The translations under genes and the position numbers were made by a program. From positions 1-36,325 of IMG/VR virus record IMGVR_UViG_3300031857_000619: DNA of 36,325 nucleotides, one strand, 5' to 3'. Below, piece by piece: positions 5,583 to 12,877 of this stretch. The notes beneath the pieces were generated by a model. It saw only the letters and a program-made list of their open reading frames with translations, was not told the DNA's origin and searched no databases. How positions within the stretch are numbered: the first letter of the stretch is position 1; each line of letters opens with the position of its first letter. This DNA comes from a virus.

Positions 5583-6168
5583 AAGCCGTTTTAATTGAAA
5601 TAATTTAATAACTAAAAATAAATAATATGGGAAGCGTAATTGATTACATTGAATGTCCAAGATGCAAACAAGAGAATTGCATAGACGATTTTTACTACAA
5701 ATCGGGTGAAGAATATATCAACTGCCCCGATTGTGGCTACCACAGAGTATTCCACTACAAAAGGGATGAAAATGGTAAATTTTTAAAAAAGGATGAAGCC
5801 AAAGGGTATGAGTTTGAAAACTTAGTCCCCGAAGAAACCCACATTGAAAATCCATACGGAGCATATCGTGTCGAAACAACTCTCGGAGGAGCTACTTGTG
5901 GAACATTAGAAACGGATGATGATTATCAAAAGTTTGTTTCTGAAATAGTATCATTAACCAACCAAGAACATAATATAAAAGAAGTGGTGGTTAGTAAATT
6001 GGTTGGTGATAAAATTGAAAAGGATGTCGTGTTTCAAAATGGCTTATAATGTAAAAGTATTGCCGAAGGTGGGGCATAGTACCACAAATATTGATTAAAT
6101 CACTAAAGTTAAATAGAATGAATACAGTTGAAAATTTGCACGTCAACCCCACTTTCGGCAATACAGTG
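5579..6168 (+). mobile_element. Integron-like gene cassette 1
   Basis: The unit runs from the cut point in G/TTATAAGCC (5578-5587) to the G of G/TTAGCAGCC (6168). Its 3' core GGCTTATAAT (6041-6050) is complementary to its own first bases GTTATAAGCC in 9 of 10 positions, as expected when a cassette circle restores its attC. It carries one gene (5627-6049) in the forward direction with its stop in the attC core. About 590 bp is a normal cassette size. Confidence 0.6.
5627..6049 (+). CDS. Cassette-borne zinc-ribbon protein (140 aa)
   Basis: Residues about 10-40 hold a four-Cys zinc ribbon: CPRC near 10, then CPDCGY near 34, with an extra Cys between. The rest is a charged alpha/beta region without recognised domain, including a Thr/Gly-rich loop (TTLGGATCGTLETDD) near residue 90. 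The gene lies 40 nt inside cassette 1 with an A-rich leader (AACTAAAAATAAATAAT) and stops within the second attC-like site. Zinc ribbons mediate nucleic-acid or protein binding; the actual role is unknown. A defence or adaptive function would be typical for cassette cargo but is not shown. Confidence 0.7.
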   Translation: MGSVIDYIECPRCKQENCIDDFYYKSGEEYINCPDCGYHRVFHYKRDENGKFLKKDEAKGYEFENLVPEETHIENPYGAYRVETTLGGATCGTLETDDDYQKFVSEIVSLTNQEHNIKEVVVSKLVGDKIEKDVVFQNGL

Positions 6169-6177
6169 TTAGCAGCC
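6041..6177 (+). repeat. attC-like recombination site 2 (complete)
   Basis: Inner stem 6057-6074 pairs with 6147-6164 over 18 positions with one G-T pair. The outer cores are GGCTTATAAT (6041-6050) and GTTAGCAGCC (6168-6177), which pair partly, as expected for a hybrid site between two different cassettes. The long 72-nt loop contains the ATG at 6118. The downstream gene therefore seems to be started from within the attC. Confidence 0.65.
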
Positions 6178-6507
6178 GTTAATTCGGTTTTCACAAGGCA
6201 CAAACCATTTTTTAGGTTTTCGGGTGTCTTTTTGAAATACAAAATTGGGCGTGAAAAGTATTGGGTGAAAGTATATCCAATTGAGCAAAATAATTTAAAC
6301 TGCAAAGGACTTCACGTTTGTAGGGTAGATACAGAAAAAGACGATAATGTTTATTATGTCAAACCCGAAAACCTTGAAAAATGGTTGCAGTCGGTTAAAA
6401 ATCATTTAGAGTGGAAAAGAGATTTGTATAAAAAACAATTAAAGGCAGAAACAGAACAAGACTATAACTCAATTGAGCTGGCTCGTTTTATGGGTAGTCG
6501 GTTTTAA
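6118..6507 (+). CDS. Hypothetical cassette protein (129 aa) with attC-encoded N-terminus
   Basis: ATG 6118 follows ACTAAAGTTAAATAGA and is preferred to a TTG at 6091. The first 17 or so residues (MNTVENLHVNPTFGNTV) are translated from the attC-like loop and arm; the cassette proper begins at 6169. The rest is a soluble protein with aromatic strands (FLKYKIGREKYWVKVYP, about 40-56) and a charged helical C-terminus (LEWKRDLYKKQLKAE). No in-frame ATG exists inside the cassette, so the attC may supply the start codon. No family is recognised. Confidence 0.6.
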   Translation: MNTVENLHVNPTFGNTVLAAVNSVFTRHKPFFRFSGVFLKYKIGREKYWVKVYPIEQNNLNCKGLHVCRVDTEKDDNVYYVKPENLEKWLQSVKNHLEWKRDLYKKQLKAETEQDYNSIELARFMGSRF

Positions 6508-6518
6508 TGGCTGCTAAC
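6169..6518 (+). mobile_element. Integron-like gene cassette 2 (3' attC truncated)
   Basis: The unit starts in G/TTAGCAGCC (6168-6177). Its 3' core GGCTGCTAAC (6509-6518) is an exact 10/10 complement of that start, and it follows the gene's stop (6505-6507) immediately. No matching inner stem or right core is found downstream, so only the left part of its attC remains. The 5' flank GCCGTTAATT resembles GCCGTTTTAATT at the start of cassette 1. Confidence 0.55.
6509..6518 (+). repeat. attC-like half-site 3
   Basis: GGCTGCTAAC is the exact reverse complement of the 5' end of cassette 2. The remaining site (L'', L', R') is not recognisable in 6519-6800, so the block appears to have been cut here and rejoined to phage sequence. 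Confidence 0.5.
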
Positions 6519-6560
6519 TCGTAGATATATGAAACTTTGCCCACTAAAATAAAGTTGATT

Positions 6561-6782
6561 ATGAATGTTTTATGTAGTTACAAAACAAAGTGGAGGCACA
6601 AGGTTTATCATTACTATGTTTGGACTGAATGTAAAAAATTGATTAACTTAAAAACGAATAAAGAAATAAAGAAAACCATAAAAGGCGGTAAAGCGGGATA
6701 TTACATTAACCGCAATTTTGTCAGCCTAGAAAAACTAAAAAGCGAAATAGAACTAATACCAAAACAAAATTGTCCATTTTAA
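6561..6782 (+). CDS. Small basic hypothetical protein (73 aa)
   Basis: ATG 6561 after CCACTAAAATAAAGTTGATT is preferred to the upstream TTG at 6537. The protein is strongly basic, with a beta-type core (KVYHYYVWTECKKLINLKTN) followed by GYYINRNFVSLEKLKSEIE, a strand-turn-helix arrangement reminiscent of short DNA-binding modules found beside phage nucleases (NUMOD-like), though I cannot confirm this. It lies between the truncated cassette and the glycosyltransferase gene. Confidence 0.5.
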   Translation: MNVLCSYKTKWRHKVYHYYVWTECKKLINLKTNKEIKKTIKGGKAGYYINRNFVSLEKLKSEIELIPKQNCPF

Positions 6783-6797
6783 AAATCGAACATAACC

Positions 6798-8198
6798 ATG
6801 AAAGGAATACTAACAATAGCCGTAGGAGAACCCCTATACGGGCGGATGGCTACCGCACTAGCGGTGTCCATAAAACAGAACAGCCGAACACCGATAGGAA
6901 TTATCTATTCTAAGTCGGCATTTAAGGGACTAGAAGACTATCTAGCCGTGTTCGACCACCACATCTTAATAGAGGACAATGTAACGCCTAATAAGCAAGT
7001 AATGGAACTCAAGGTGTCGCTTGACTTGATGACACCGTACTCGGAAACCCTATTCCTAGACGCTGATACGATTATCAATCCGTCACATTCAGTTGATGAG
7101 ATGTTCTTGCAGAGTAGTGATTTTACGATGTTCAATATTGGTATCTCCCCCTTATCGGGCGAACCATCCCCAAAGTATCGGGCGTGGGCGAAGTATGAGG
7201 ACATAGCTAAGTTCTTCAACCTACCACTTGACACAAAAATACCACAAGTGAACTCGTCCGTTATCTTTTGGAGAGCAAGTCTAAATTCAAGCTATGTGTT
7301 TGGCGAAGCTAGAAAGGTGCTGAAATCGGGCTTTAAAGCAGAAACTTGGCGAGAGCAATTCCCTGACGAACTAGCTTTCAACATAGCGTGTGCCATCACG
7401 GGTGTTCTTCCTCACAAAAAGTCGTGGCGACCTATCTACCTACACATACTGAACGATTGGCGCAGTAAAGAGTACATCATTGATAAGTACATAGGGTTGT
7501 CCATCATTGGCACAGAAGTGAAAAGCACAGACATAATCAAAATATACAACGACTTCGTGTCCTACTATTTTGATATGGCAGGCTTCAAAGAGAAGTTCAC
7601 CTACACCCCGAAGCTAGCCGACAACAAACGGATAATTGGCTACTATCATGTTTACATGAAGAACGCTTGGAAGTCCATCGTGACCGAACAATACGAGATT
7701 ATGAAAAAGTCGGGTCTGTACTATGAACTTCAAGAAATCCACGTTGGGGTGATTGGGGCGCAAGAGGACACCAAAGAACTGATTGACATACTAGACGGAG
7801 ATAAGTTTAAGTTCCACTATTGGGGCGTGGAAGGCTACGAAAGACCTACCATCACCCTTATGCACGAATTATCTCAAACCGTGCCGAGTATCATTCTATA
7901 CTTCCACACTAAGGGAGCTAGTAAAGTGGCGGACAACGTGGCGGAATGGAGGGATGAGATGAATACACAAGTTTTGTTAAATTGGCGTGACTGCATTGCA
8001 CATATCAGAAATGGTTACGATACTTGCGGTGTGAATTGGATAGGCTTCTACGAGGGCAACTTTTGGTGGTCTAGGACTAATTATATCAGAAGATTGGACG
8101 CACCGAAAGTGGGTACACGATACGAGGACGAAGAATGGATAGCAAGTGGAACACCGAATTATATTTCAATACCATCAACTAAAACCAAATACCTATGA
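6798..8198 (+). CDS. Two-domain glycosyltransferase
   Basis: The 466-aa protein joins two sugar-transfer-type domains. Residues about 1-230 form a GT-A fold with the metal/nucleotide-sugar motif LFLDADTI (DxD at 88-90) and the early strand ILTIAVGEP. Residues about 275-466 resemble a second family with the block YFHTKGAS, then EWRDEM and GNFWWSRTNYI, seen in bacterial and phage glycan-modifying enzymes. Donor and acceptor cannot be read. It is followed by the DnaA-like gene in an ATGA overlap. Two more glycosyltransferases lie just across the convergence point on the other strand. Likely targets are virion proteins, modified DNA or host surface glycans; no base-hypermodification genes are seen here. 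Confidence 0.75.
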   Translation: MKGILTIAVGEPLYGRMATALAVSIKQNSRTPIGIIYSKSAFKGLEDYLAVFDHHILIEDNVTPNKQVMELKVSLDLMTPYSETLFLDADTIINPSHSVDEMFLQSSDFTMFNIGISPLSGEPSPKYRAWAKYEDIAKFFNLPLDTKIPQVNSSVIFWRASLNSSYVFGEARKVLKSGFKAETWREQFPDELAFNIACAITGVLPHKKSWRPIYLHILNDWRSKEYIIDKYIGLSIIGTEVKSTDIIKIYNDFVSYYFDMAGFKEKFTYTPKLADNKRIIGYYHVYMKNAWKSIVTEQYEIMKKSGLYYELQEIHVGVIGAQEDTKELIDILDGDKFKFHYWGVEGYERPTITLMHELSQTVPSIILYFHTKGASKVADNVAEWRDEMNTQVLLNWRDCIAHIRNGYDTCGVNWIGFYEGNFWWSRTNYIRRLDAPKVGTRYEDEEWIASGTPNYISIPSTKTKYL

Positions 8199-8698
8199 CA
8201 AGAGAAGACAAAATCGAAGAAGCATTTATGATTGTGTACACCTTAACAGGTATCACTCAAGAACAAATCAAATCAAAGAGTAGGCTAAGACCTATCGCTC
8301 AAGCACGACACTTATTCTGCTATATGCTACGCAAGCATTACTTGGACGGGATGTACCCGTTCACTCTAAAAGACATAGGAAAAGAAATCGGTGGTCGTCA
8401 CCACTCTACCATCCTAAGTTCACTCCAAGAAATCCAAGACTTATGCGATAGTGACGAGGAGGTAAGACTACAAGTAGCTCAAGCGGTGAGCATGGTTTCT
8501 GACTACGCAGAACCTTTGTTGCGCCAAAAGAATTATTCTGACTTTGTATCGGACGCTTACTCTGAATTGGTAAGACTGTACGCCATCACGGGCGAGAAAA
8601 ACCAAGCGGTGTTGAAAAATTTAAACACTCTGCTAAGAAAAATCGGATGCGAGAATACGGAGGTCATTAGTCTTGTCGCTTTGGCTCAAGCTAGCTGA
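8195..8698 (+). CDS. DnaA domain IV-like DNA-binding protein without AAA+ domain
   Basis: Residues about 10-85 match the C-terminal, DnaA-box-binding domain of DnaA. The basic stretch SRLRPIAQARHLFCYMLRKHY (29-49) corresponds to the conserved helix, and IGKEIGGRHHSTILSSLQ to the signature that reads GGRDHST in DnaA; here Asp is replaced by His at a base-contact position. There is no Walker A or B, so it cannot form the ATP-dependent initiator filament. Residues 90-167 are an extra helical part. It could mark a phage origin, load host DnaA partners or compete with host DnaA. It overlaps the stop of the glycosyltransferase gene (ATGA) and its end overlaps the opposite-strand gene by 66 bp. Confidence 0.75.
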   Translation: MTREDKIEEAFMIVYTLTGITQEQIKSKSRLRPIAQARHLFCYMLRKHYLDGMYPFTLKDIGKEIGGRHHSTILSSLQEIQDLCDSDEEVRLQVAQAVSMVSDYAEPLLRQKNYSDFVSDAYSELVRLYAITGEKNQAVLKNLNTLLRKIGCENTEVISLVALAQAS

Positions 8699-9283
8699 TA
8701 CGCTACCACTCCAAACTCTTTGACCGATAATGGGTTTCTGTATTATGTACGGAAGCCCATATTTTTTTACTAGCTTATTGTAAAAGTCGGTGTCCAATAA
8801 AGTAATCAGTCTAGTGTCCATCCTTACGTCCGTGTTCCACAGCCCGACCACCGATGGCATACCGATTGTATTAGAGTGGGTTAGGCGGTGGTGGAAATGA
8901 GGATTATTAACTCCCCACATAGGCAGTCCTCGCTCGTCAATTAAAGTGGATACTGACACTACCCACTTGTAGTTATCTAGGGCATCGCTGAACTCCTTTA
9001 GGGCGGTGTCGGTGAGAAATAAATCATCTTGATACATTATCTTTATCTTCCCTTTTAGTTGGTCGAGTAAAGCGTTAGTGTTGGCAGCCGTTCCTTTCTT
9101 ATCGCAGTAGGTGTGACCAAACCCATATCGGGCGCAAAGGTTCTCTATATGGGCTAGTTCGGAGTTGTCGCTTACCATAACGGCAAAGTCCACCCCTTTT
9201 TGAGCAGAGATGGACTTGAATAATAGGTCTAGCTTATCTAGTGTTCGGGTGTTCTTATAGTAGGTCGGGATGGCTATTGTCAT
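8633..9283 (-). CDS. GT2-like glycosyltransferase
   Basis: The 216-aa product begins with TIAIPTYYKNTRTLDKLDLL, the typical first strand and helix of family-2 GT-A enzymes. VSDNSE near 38-43 and a DxD-equivalent YQDDLF near 89-94 would bind the nucleotide sugar and metal. GVNNPHFHHRLTHSN (about 125-139) may belong to the acceptor site. At 216 aa it is a minimal catalytic domain with no membrane segment. Its start overlaps the stop of the next upstream gene (9280-9283). It is the last gene of the minus-strand series and its 3' end overlaps the DnaA-like gene. Confidence 0.75.
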   Translation of the reverse strand: MTIAIPTYYKNTRTLDKLDLLFKSISAQKGVDFAVMVSDNSELAHIENLCARYGFGHTYCDKKGTAANTNALLDQLKGKIKIMYQDDLFLTDTALKEFSDALDNYKWVVSVSTLIDERGLPMWGVNNPHFHHRLTHSNTIGMPSVVGLWNTDVRMDTRLITLLDTDFYNKLVKKYGLPYIIQKPIIGQRVWSGSVSASLSQSDKTNDLRILASDFS

Positions 9284-9621
9284 ATTGATTTTTTTATGTC
9301 GTTACATTGTTCTTCAATCTTCTCCACATCCTCCAAAGGTAGCAGAATAAGCACCGAGAAGATATTGGATAAAGCCATCATCTTTTCTTCGCTCATAGCC
9401 ATCTCCTGCTCAAAGGCTTTCCTAGAGTTTGGCATATAATCTTTTAATCGCTCAATTCCGTTCTTAAATCCGTTCACGAGCATGGCTAGGGTGTTTTTAA
9501 ATCCGCTATTCAGCCCCTTAAACTTCAAGAAAGTCTGATGCTCGATGTGTAGCATCTTCATTAAGTAAGTCTGTCTGAATAAACTCTGCGATAGTTCTTT
9601 GGCTAATTCTTCTTGGTTCAT
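9280..9621 (-). CDS. Hypothetical helical protein between glycosyltransferases (113 aa)
   Basis: The product is predicted to be all helical, with many Met, Lys and Leu residues and an acidic C-terminal stretch (PLEDVEKIEEQCNDIKK). Both ends overlap neighbours by 4 bp (ATGA), so it is tightly coupled between two glycosyltransferase genes and may act with them, for instance as an accessory subunit. No family is recognised. Confidence 0.6.
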   Translation of the reverse strand: MNQEELAKELSQSLFRQTYLMKMLHIEHQTFLKFKGLNSGFKNTLAMLVNGFKNGIERLKDYMPNSRKAFEQEMAMSEEKMMALSNIFSVLILLPLEDVEKIEEQCNDIKKSI

Positions 9622-10289
9622 GCTATTTTATTGTGTTCTAGTCTATAAAAATAATCGTTCTTAAATACATCGCCTTTCTCGATATACGGTGCTTGGACTA
9701 TGTTAATTCCGTGCTTCCGCATAGAGTAACAAAAAGCGGGTTGGTCGAAGTAGGAATATGTGATGTTAATATCCCACCAAAGGTCGAAGGCTTCGTTCAT
9801 TTTTATTCCGTTGTGCCTCATCCATATTCCGCACGACCATAACCCCCATTTAGTCGGGTGTCCTTGCTCCACATAGAACGCTCGTTCAAGGGGTAACTGC
9901 TGATTGGCGTACCTTGATGTCAAATACTCGTCTTTAGAGTTAATAACTACGTCTAATTCATCGTAGATACATTCTCGTTGATTATGTTTGCCAATAACTA
10001 TATCCCCACCGCTTTCTAGTAATCTAGTAGCCATATCTTTTAGGAACAACGGGCTTGTTATTTGTACGCTACCGTCCACCCAACAATGCAGGTCGTATTC
10101 CTTGAGTTCTTCCACTCTGTGCGATTGGCACTTGTAATACTTGGACTTTAGTCTGTCATTAAGATTAGGAAACGGTCTGCTGTTGTCCTCGTTAAAGAAG
10201 AAAGTCTTGTACTCAAACCCTTCTTGGGCGGGTACTTCTTTCGGGGTGTCGTGTCCTCCGAATACTGATGATAATAGTGCTATTTTCAT
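9618..10289 (-). CDS. DUF616-like glycosyltransferase
   Basis: The 223-aa protein starts MKIALLSSVFGGHD. It carries the block KYYKCQSHR followed by DLHCWVDGSVQI (about 52-78), which matches the DUF616/TOD1-like GT-A pattern (K-x-x-P/C ... W-[IV]-D-[GA]-[NS]), and FDQPAFCYSMRKHG near 180-193, typical of the C-terminal 'D-Q' segment of these enzymes. It is presumably metal dependent and cytoplasmic. It sits 11 nt after the primase-helicase gene and overlaps the following gene by 4 bp. Confidence 0.65.
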   Translation of the reverse strand: MKIALLSSVFGGHDTPKEVPAQEGFEYKTFFFNEDNSRPFPNLNDRLKSKYYKCQSHRVEELKEYDLHCWVDGSVQITSPLFLKDMATRLLESGGDIVIGKHNQRECIYDELDVVINSKDEYLTSRYANQQLPLERAFYVEQGHPTKWGLWSCGIWMRHNGIKMNEAFDLWWDINITYSYFDQPAFCYSMRKHGINIVQAPYIEKGDVFKNDYFYRLEHNKIA

Positions 10290-10300
10290 ATATATATAAT

Positions 10301-12202
10301 TTAAAATGGTGCTTCTTCTTCCCCGCTTTTCGGTTCGTTGTGATAAGATACTTCTCCAACAGCCCCGTAAAGGTCGGTGTAGTAGCAGTTCACGTTTCTT
10401 TCTAGTCTAATCGGTTCGCTCGTGATGTTACCGCCCGAAAATTTACTCTTAATCTTTCTAACGTGCCACTCGGTAATAAACCACTCCGTAGGGTGGCTAA
10501 TTCTTCTGTGCAAAGTAAGGAAATTATCGCACCGATTATTCCACATACTACCGTATTCAATGTCAGCCGCATAAGGGGCTTCGGGATAGCCGTTCTTCAT
10601 TCTCTTATTCGCCTCTGTGTTCGGGTGCGCCAAAGCAAATATACTTATCTTGGTATTCTTGGTGAATAACCTGAACTCCGTAGCCATGCGATAGTTGTAT
10701 CGGTACTCTCCGTATAATTTCAACTCTTTTACATCGTACTCAAGGGCGGACAAGGGGTCAATCAACAAGCCTGCGTAAGCCTTTTTCTTAGCCTCCTTTA
10801 TAGCCGAGTTGAGTACATCGTGGTAGGTGTATATTCTTTTGTTAGAAAACACCGTAAAATGCTTCTTAGCCCACGCCTTAGCTTGTATGTATTCGTTATT
10901 GTCAATCTTTTTAATTGGCTTGGACAAGTAGTATTCGATTATCACTTTGAATATCTCTCCAATATCGTTCTCCATCGAACACACCATCCAATTGAAGCCG
11001 TGTCTTTTACTTAACATAGTCAGCCACCATAGAAAACTATCGGTCTTTCCGATGTTCGCCATACCACCAATCATATTAAATGAAGCGGGTTTGAATACCC
11101 AACTAGCGTCTAACGATGGCATACCGATACCAACACCCATCTGCAACTCATCATTCCTATAAGCCTCTAGGAACTCGTCTGCTTCACTATCGTCTGCTAG
11201 GTATGTACCCGTTGTGTCGGCTTCAATCTGCTTATCTATCGCATCCAATTCGGGCATGGTATCTCCGTAGCCCATTTTCATCAACTCTTTAGCCGCTTCC
11301 GAGTAGGTTTCTTTGTTAAGACTGCCGTACTTGAGCATAACAAATACTTGTACGGGGTTGTATCCCTTGCTAGGCTCAAACTCACTTGATGAAGTAAAGC
11401 AGAAGAATATCCTCTTATCTGTGTGCCAATCTGCTGACGTTCTGCTATCCGTTTGCCCCGCCCGTCTGAACCTCATATTATTCCCCTCTGTTTCCACATA
11501 AGTCCATCCCGCTTCTTCGAGTAGTCTAGGAACGTCACCGTCCATATTGAAAGCATCAAAAGGGGACGAGGCTAACTTCTTGCCCCGTGCTATTGGTGCT
11601 AGAACTTCCTTCTTTGTCCAAAGATTTGTTTGGTCGAACTTCTTTAAAATGTTGTGGAGTTGTTCTCTCTCTTTTGGCGTGATGGTCGGTACGTCCTTGA
11701 ACGAGATTGATTTCTTGCTCGTAATCTGATACCCTTGTGTCGGGGCGCAGACTATGTACCCACCCTCGCCTCGTGTTTCAATCAGCACCTTCACCTTCTC
11801 CTTTGGATTGACCTTGAGTTCTTCTTCTGTGGCGTACCTTCTTGATAAGGCAATGTTCCCCTCAACCGCCTCGCACTTGTAATAAAAGTGGATGCCTTTG
11901 TTGGTTGACGTTTCTACTAGAAAGTTGTGGGCGAATGGCAACGACTTAATCTCTCCCTTAATTCTGTCGTATAGCGTACCCGTAACATCGTATTTTAAAT
12001 CAATATCAATCACTTCTAGGTTTCCGCTTACCTTACCACATATAAGTCCCACCCCGTGCGCTCCGAAAGCGTCCTTCTCTTTAGGTTCGATTAGTTTTTC
12101 TTGGGCTTTCTTCCAACTTCCTAAAGGCTTTTTCTTGTCATCGCAGAACGCTACCGAGTAACCCCAATTATAATATATCCTACCTGCTTCTATCAACGTC
12201 AT
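10301..12202 (-). CDS. Primase-polymerase/helicase replication protein
   Basis: The 633-aa protein combines two replication activities. Residues 1-175 form a prim-pol domain: catalytic DxD in VIDIDLKYD (66, 68), STNKGIHFYYKC with His105, and IETRGEGGYIVCAP (141-154). A linker domain at about 215-310 follows. Residues 350-633 form a RecA-like helicase of the DnaB type: Walker A GGMANIGKT (379-387), Walker B GLLIDPLSAL (Asp482), and a conserved IFALAHPN stretch. It would prime and unwind the phage replication fork. Its start overlaps the preceding gene (12199-12202). SSB-like and RecB-like genes lie upstream in the same direction. Confidence 0.9.
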   Translation of the reverse strand: MTLIEAGRIYYNWGYSVAFCDDKKKPLGSWKKAQEKLIEPKEKDAFGAHGVGLICGKVSGNLEVIDIDLKYDVTGTLYDRIKGEIKSLPFAHNFLVETSTNKGIHFYYKCEAVEGNIALSRRYATEEELKVNPKEKVKVLIETRGEGGYIVCAPTQGYQITSKKSISFKDVPTITPKEREQLHNILKKFDQTNLWTKKEVLAPIARGKKLASSPFDAFNMDGDVPRLLEEAGWTYVETEGNNMRFRRAGQTDSRTSADWHTDKRIFFCFTSSSEFEPSKGYNPVQVFVMLKYGSLNKETYSEAAKELMKMGYGDTMPELDAIDKQIEADTTGTYLADDSEADEFLEAYRNDELQMGVGIGMPSLDASWVFKPASFNMIGGMANIGKTDSFLWWLTMLSKRHGFNWMVCSMENDIGEIFKVIIEYYLSKPIKKIDNNEYIQAKAWAKKHFTVFSNKRIYTYHDVLNSAIKEAKKKAYAGLLIDPLSALEYDVKELKLYGEYRYNYRMATEFRLFTKNTKISIFALAHPNTEANKRMKNGYPEAPYAADIEYGSMWNNRCDNFLTLHRRISHPTEWFITEWHVRKIKSKFSGGNITSEPIRLERNVNCYYTDLYGAVGEVSYHNEPKSGEEEAPF

Positions 12203-12564
12203 AATGCTACTACCCTCCCGTTTATTGCGTGGTAATTATCTCTAAATGATATGTTTGGTGTTTCGTAGATAGTACCATGCTTAGTATTAATCTCCTTGAA
12301 CTTACTTTTGTTTTTCAGCAACCACTCTTGTTCGTCCTCTGTCATTTCGAGTTCGCCAATCGTATTGATAATGGGATACAACTTATTAAATCGGCTCAAT
12401 CGGAGTTCAAAGTTTATCCTTCCCTCGCTTGCTTCGTAGTAAAATTTCTTTAGTTGCTTGAAGTCAGCGATAATAGCTGAATGTTTGCCCCACATATTTC
12501 TAGTTACTACCACACAGAATGTAAACGGCATTTTGTCGTACAATATTTCTAATCTGTTTTTCAT
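12199..12564 (-). CDS. Hypothetical protein preceding the primase-helicase (121 aa)
   Basis: A mixed alpha/beta small protein (FCVVVTRNMWGKHSAIIAD near residues 15-33, acidic turn MTEDEQEW near 75). Overlaps of 4 bp with both neighbours place it in the replication operon. No family is recognised; an accessory replication function is only a contextual guess. Confidence 0.6.
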   Translation of the reverse strand: MKNRLEILYDKMPFTFCVVVTRNMWGKHSAIIADFKQLKKFYYEASEGRINFELRLSRFNKLYPIINTIGELEMTEDEQEWLLKNKSKFKEINTKHGTIYETPNISFRDNYHAINGRVVAL

Positions 12565-12833
12565 CTTCCAAAAGTTTTTCTAATCTGCAAATCCATTTCG
12601 TGCGCTTCGACTGCCGCATCGTATTCTTCCTGAATACTTTCGATTAATCTCCTCTTGAGTTGTTCGTCAATATTGTCGATTAATTCTTCCTCAATGAGCG
12701 TGTCAAAGCACTCGTCCTCTTCGTTTTCTACCGCTATTCTTATGATATAAATATCGGCATCATCGTATAGGTTGAAGTCTGCGGAGTAGGTCTTGCCTTT
12801 GGAGGTGAATAGGTGGTCTTCGTATCTTTTCAT
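12561..12833 (-). CDS. Hypothetical acidic protein (90 aa)
   Basis: Strongly acidic (VENEEDECFDTLIEEELIDNID, counted across about residues 34-55, is shown here only in part) with an N-terminal beta-like part (GKTYSADFNLYDDADIYIIRI). It overlaps the next gene by ATGA. Acidic small phage proteins sometimes mimic DNA, but there is no specific sign of that here. Confidence 0.6.
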   Translation of the reverse strand: MKRYEDHLFTSKGKTYSADFNLYDDADIYIIRIAVENEEDECFDTLIEEELIDNIDEQLKRRLIESIQEEYDAAVEAHEMDLQIRKTFGR

Positions 12834-12877
12834 AAGTTTATTTTAGTGATGCAATATTGATGAATAGTTTTGTACTC

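Noticed and set aside
5493-6177. The long inverted repeats as MITE or insertion-sequence ends
   Set aside because: No transposase, no target-site duplication and no shared terminal sequence; unequal spacers and the start/end core complementarity fit attC sites better.
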